A DNA stretch of 7,261 nucleotides from positions 1 to 7,261 of the forward strand of contig JAVBMF010000047.1 of NCBI GenBank assembly GCA_031552735.1. Reading direction: 5' to 3'. Positions 4,853-7,261 of the stretch are shown here, in pieces; within the stretch, counting starts at the first letter, position 1, and every line of letters starts with the position of its first letter. The notes under the pieces were generated by a model that did not search any database, had not been told where the DNA came from, and was given only the letters and a program-made list of their open reading frames with translations. The position numbers were made by a program, and so were the translations under genes. This DNA comes from JAVBUY01 sp031552735. GTDB lineage: Bacteria > Bacillota > Clostridia > Christensenellales > Aristaeellaceae.

Positions 4853-5782
4853 ATGCCCACATTGCACGGACGTGCCCGCTCCTTGCAGCAAAAGATGGAT
4901 CGCATCGAGGCGGCCTCGGCCAGCGCCCCCAAACGGCGCTGGATCAAGAGCCGCGCGCTGCGCAAGATGCTGTCCAACCGCCTGTCGGTGCTGGGGCTTT
5001 GCGTCTTTCTGATCATCGTCGGCGCGTGCATCTTCGCGCCGCTCATTTCCCCATACGAGCCGGGCAAGATCGACCTGAAAAGCACGCTGCAATCGCCTAG
5101 CTGGGCGCATCTGTTTGGCACAGACAAGCTGGGGCGCGACATCTTTGCGCGCGTGCTGTATGGCGGTCGCATTTCGATTCTGGTCGGATTGGGCTCGGCG
5201 CTGGGCGCGGCGCTGGTCGGCGTGGCGCTGGGCACCTGGTGCGGCTACAAGGGCGGCTGGGTGGACTGGCTGGTCATGCGCATCAGCGAGATTTTCATGA
5301 GCTTCCCGCAGATCATTCTGGTGCTGCTGCTGGTATCCATGGTGGGGCAGAGCCTTAGCAACCTGCTGATCATCTTCATCCTGACCGGCTGGGGCAGCAT
5401 CTATCGCATGGCGCGCGCGCGCATGCTGTCCTTGCGCGAGGAAGAGTATGTGCTGGCGCTGCGCGCATTTGGCGTGCGCGATGTGATGATTTGCTACAAG
5501 CACATGCTGCCCAACGCCGTGGGGCCGATCGCCGTGAATATTACGCTGAGCACCGCGATGTTTATTTTGCAGGAAACCGCGCTCAGTTTTCTGGGGCTGG
5601 GCGTGCCGATGCAGATACCCACCTGGGGCAATATCCTGAACGTCGCCAATGACCTGAACGTGTTGCAAAGCTACTGGTGGATTTGGCTGCCGGTGGGACT
5701 GGTGATCTCGCTGTTTGTGCTGAGCGTCAACTTCATCGGGGATGGGCTGCGCGATGCGACCGATCCCACGCAGAGCGGCTGA
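4853..5782 (+). CDS. ABC transporter permease, OppC/DppC type
   Basis: The 309-residue second channel subunit begins with a soluble, basic cytoplasmic arm (about residues 1-40), then the OppC N-terminal helix (LSVLGLCVFLIIVGACIFAP) and the motif ISPYEP. The family hallmark FGTDKLGRDIFARVLYGGR (about 88-106) is fully conserved. The EAA loop is at about 197-207 (EEYVLALRAFG), followed by HMLPNAVGPI. The C-terminal half has ETALSFLGLGV and PTWGNIL, typical of the group, and ends FIGDGLRDATDP. The ATG at 4853 follows GGGGGAGAG (4841-4849), 15 bp after the permease 1 stop. The stop TGA is followed at once by GGAGGTG, the site for the next gene, so translation is probably coupled. It pairs with permease 1 to form the heterodimeric channel. 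No irregularity was seen. Confidence 0.93.
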   Translation: MPTLHGRARSLQQKMDRIEAASASAPKRRWIKSRALRKMLSNRLSVLGLCVFLIIVGACIFAPLISPYEPGKIDLKSTLQSPSWAHLFGTDKLGRDIFARVLYGGRISILVGLGSALGAALVGVALGTWCGYKGGWVDWLVMRISEIFMSFPQIILVLLLVSMVGQSLSNLLIIFILTGWGSIYRMARARMLSLREEEYVLALRAFGVRDVMICYKHMLPNAVGPIAVNITLSTAMFILQETALSFLGLGVPMQIPTWGNILNVANDLNVLQSYWWIWLPVGLVISLFVLSVNFIGDGLRDATDPTQSG

Positions 5783-5795
5783 GGAGGTGTGAGAG

Positions 5796-6803
5796 ATGGC
5801 GAACCACGAGGCGATTGTGACAGTGCGGAACCTAAACGTCAGCTTTTACACCAACGACCAGCGCAACAACGCCATCTGCGATGTGTCGCTGACCGCGCGG
5901 CGCGGCAAGACGCTGTGTGTGGTGGGCGAGAGTGGCTGCGGCAAGAGCGTGACCGCATCGGCGATCATGGGGCTGTTGCCCGAATTGTCGCGCATCGAGG
6001 GCGGAGAGATTCTCTACCACACGCCCGAACAGGACATCCGCATCGACACGCTGCCCAGGGAAAGCGCCCAGATGCGCCGCCTGCGCGGGCAGGATCTGGC
6101 GATGATTTTTCAGGACCCGATGACCGCGCTGAACCCGGTGTATACCATCGGCTTCCAGATTGCGGAAAACCTGCGCAGCCACCAAAAAATCAGCAAGGCC
6201 GCCGCACGGGAACAGGCCATCACGCTGCTGCGCAACATGGATGTGCCCATCCCGGAGCAGCGCGTCGATGAATATCCGCATCAATACTCCGGCGGCATGC
6301 GCCAGCGCGCCATGATCGCCATGGCCATGGCCTGCAACCCCAAGCTGCTCATCGCTGACGAGCCGACCACCGCGCTGGACGTAACGGTGCAGGCGCAGAT
6401 ATTCGAGCTGATGCGCCACCTAAAGGAGCAATACGATACCGCCATCCTGCTCATCACGCACGATATGGGCGTGGTGACCGAGCTGGCCGACGATGTGTCG
6501 GTGATGTACATGGGCTACATTGTGGAGGAGGGCACGGTCGAGGATGTGCTGCGGCATCCGGCGCATCCATATACCCGCGCGCTGCTGCAGTCGATCCCCG
6601 TGCTGGGTCGCGGCAGGCATCAGCAGCTGGAGCCGATCCGTGGCAACACGCCAGATCCGTATGACAGGCCGCCGGGTTGCCAGTTTGCGCCGCGCTGCGA
6701 TTACGCCTGCGAACAGTGCCAGCAGCTTCCGACGCTGGAGCGGCTGACCGATACGCACGCGGTGCGCTGCTGGCGGCACAAGGAGGTGCAAACGCATGCC
6801 TGA
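5796..6803 (+). CDS. ABC transporter ATP-binding protein, OppD/DppD type
   Basis: The 335-residue cytoplasmic ATPase powers the importer. All nucleotide-binding motifs are intact: Walker A GESGCGKS (44-51), Q-loop FQDPMTALNP with Gln106, signature YSGGMRQR (164-171), Walker B LLIADEP with Asp188 and Glu189, D-loop ALD near 193-195, and the switch histidine in ITHDMG (His222). The C-terminal extension HPYTRALLQSIP plus a cysteine cluster (CQFAPRCDYACEQC, then VRC) is the oligopeptide-transporter C-terminal domain; in some DppD proteins these cysteines bind an iron-sulfur cluster (family knowledge). The ATG follows GGAGGTG (5783-5789) with 6 bases between. The 3' end overlaps the next ATPase gene by 8 bases. 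Length is normal. Family assignment is secure and specificity resides elsewhere. Confidence 0.94.
   Translation: MANHEAIVTVRNLNVSFYTNDQRNNAICDVSLTARRGKTLCVVGESGCGKSVTASAIMGLLPELSRIEGGEILYHTPEQDIRIDTLPRESAQMRRLRGQDLAMIFQDPMTALNPVYTIGFQIAENLRSHQKISKAAAREQAITLLRNMDVPIPEQRVDEYPHQYSGGMRQRAMIAMAMACNPKLLIADEPTTALDVTVQAQIFELMRHLKEQYDTAILLITHDMGVVTELADDVSVMYMGYIVEEGTVEDVLRHPAHPYTRALLQSIPVLGRGRHQQLEPIRGNTPDPYDRPPGCQFAPRCDYACEQCQQLPTLERLTDTHAVRCWRHKEVQTHA
6781..6788 (+). promoter_or_regulatory. Ribosome binding site of the second ATPase, inside the first
   Basis: AGGAGGTG lies within the last codons of the OppD-type gene and 7 bases ahead of the ATG at 6796. It fixes the overlapping start and suggests translational coupling of the two ATPases. 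Confidence 0.75.
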
Positions 6804-7261
6804 TCAAAAACCGTTGGTTAAGCTCGAACATGTCAAGACCTTCTTCCCGGTGCGCAAGGGTGTGCTGCGCAAAGTGGTGGGCCATGTGCAGGCTGTCAAC
6901 GACATCTCGCTGGAGATCTATCGCGGCGAAACGCTGGGACTGGTCGGCGAGAGCGGCTGCGGCAAAACCACGCTGGGCAAGACCATTTTGCAGCTGTATC
7001 GCGCGACCGGCGGGCAGGTGCTCTACGACTTTGACGGGGAATACCGCGACCTGGCCAAGCTGGACGCCAAGGCAATGGACGAGGCGCGCCAGCGCATGCA
7101 GATCGTGTTTCAGGATCCGTATTCCTCGCTCAATCCGGCGTTCACCATTTTTGGCTCGCTGCAGGATCCGCTCAAACGCTTCGGCGTGCGCCGCCGCGCA
7201 GATCGCCGCAAGGTGATCGGCGACCTGCTGGAGGCGGTCAACATGCGCCCCGACGCCAAGG
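6796..7261 (+). CDS. ABC transporter ATP-binding protein, OppF/DppF type (3' truncated by the window)
   Basis: The frame opens at ATG 6796 (MPDQKPLVKLEHVKTFFPVR) and runs to the window edge without a stop, giving 155 codons of an expected 320 or so. Walker A GESGCGKTT is at 51-59 and the Q-loop VFQDPYSSLNP at 104-114 with Gln106. The insert LRKVVGHVQAVNDISLEI is the OppF/DppF way of entering the core domain, where the chain typically continues with GETLGLVGESGCGK. The signature motif, Walker B and C-terminal region lie beyond the window. It overlaps the OppD-type gene by 8 bases and would form the ATPase heterodimer with it. Truncation is only the window edge; nothing suggests a broken gene. 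Confidence 0.93.
   Translation, partial: MPDQKPLVKLEHVKTFFPVRKGVLRKVVGHVQAVNDISLEIYRGETLGLVGESGCGKTTLGKTILQLYRATGGQVLYDFDGEYRDLAKLDAKAMDEARQRMQIVFQDPYSSLNPAFTIFGSLQDPLKRFGVRRRADRRKVIGDLLEAVNMRPDAK

Noticed and set aside
4205..5668. Open frame of 487 codons on the minus strand across both permease genes
   Set aside because: The translation is a low-complexity His/Gln/Ala/Arg mix typical of antisense frames in GC-rich DNA, and both permeases on the plus strand are complete and well conserved.
1..7261. CRISPR array, insertion sequence, tRNA or rRNA gene
   Set aside because: No regularly spaced repeats, transposase frame, terminal inverted repeats, tRNA cloverleaf or rRNA sequence was recognised on either strand.

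Overview
The window is high-GC bacterial DNA, dense with genes and led by purine-rich ribosome binding sites. It holds the 3' end of a ribosomal protein gene, then a divergent amino-sugar locus: an epimerase and its regulator leftward, and an oligopeptide-type ABC importer rightward. The gene style (RpiR regulator, NanE, OppBCDF-type importer, GGAGG sites) suggests a high-GC Bacillota such as a Clostridia or Christensenellales-like gut bacterium. That is inference only: no rRNA or diagnostic marker is present, and the cleavable signal peptide without a lipobox is unusual for a Gram-positive binding protein.

Layout. 1-132 is the C-terminus of ribosomal protein L7/L12 (rplL, +). 133-344 is a convergent gap with two strong hairpins, one a textbook terminator for the leftward operon and the other probably ending rplL. 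345-1049 is nanE (-) and 1080-1937 an RpiR/SIS regulator (-), 30 bp apart and likely co-transcribed. 1938-2161 is the divergent control region, with a promoter on each strand and a 24-bp palindrome sitting exactly between the -35 and -10 of the rightward promoter. 2162-3775 encodes a family 5 solute-binding protein, followed by a G7/C7 hairpin. Then come two permeases (3878-4837, 4853-5782) and two ATPases (5796-6803, and 6796 to the window end, cut off).

How it works together. NanE converts N-acetylmannosamine-6-phosphate to GlcNAc-6-phosphate in sialic acid and ManNAc catabolism. An RpiR regulator next to it would sense a phosphosugar through its SIS domain. The divergent transporter is therefore a candidate sialic acid or amino-sugar (or glycopeptide) importer rather than a plain peptide importer. 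The lyase (nanA) and kinase (nanK) are not in this window.

The most striking observation is in the binding protein. Its two halves are in swapped order: after the signal peptide comes the part normally C-terminal in this family, then directly the normal mature N-terminal part, and the protein stops exactly where the first part should begin. Total length is normal and the frame is intact. It reads as a circularly permuted binding protein; an assembly or other block-swap rearrangement is the main alternative.
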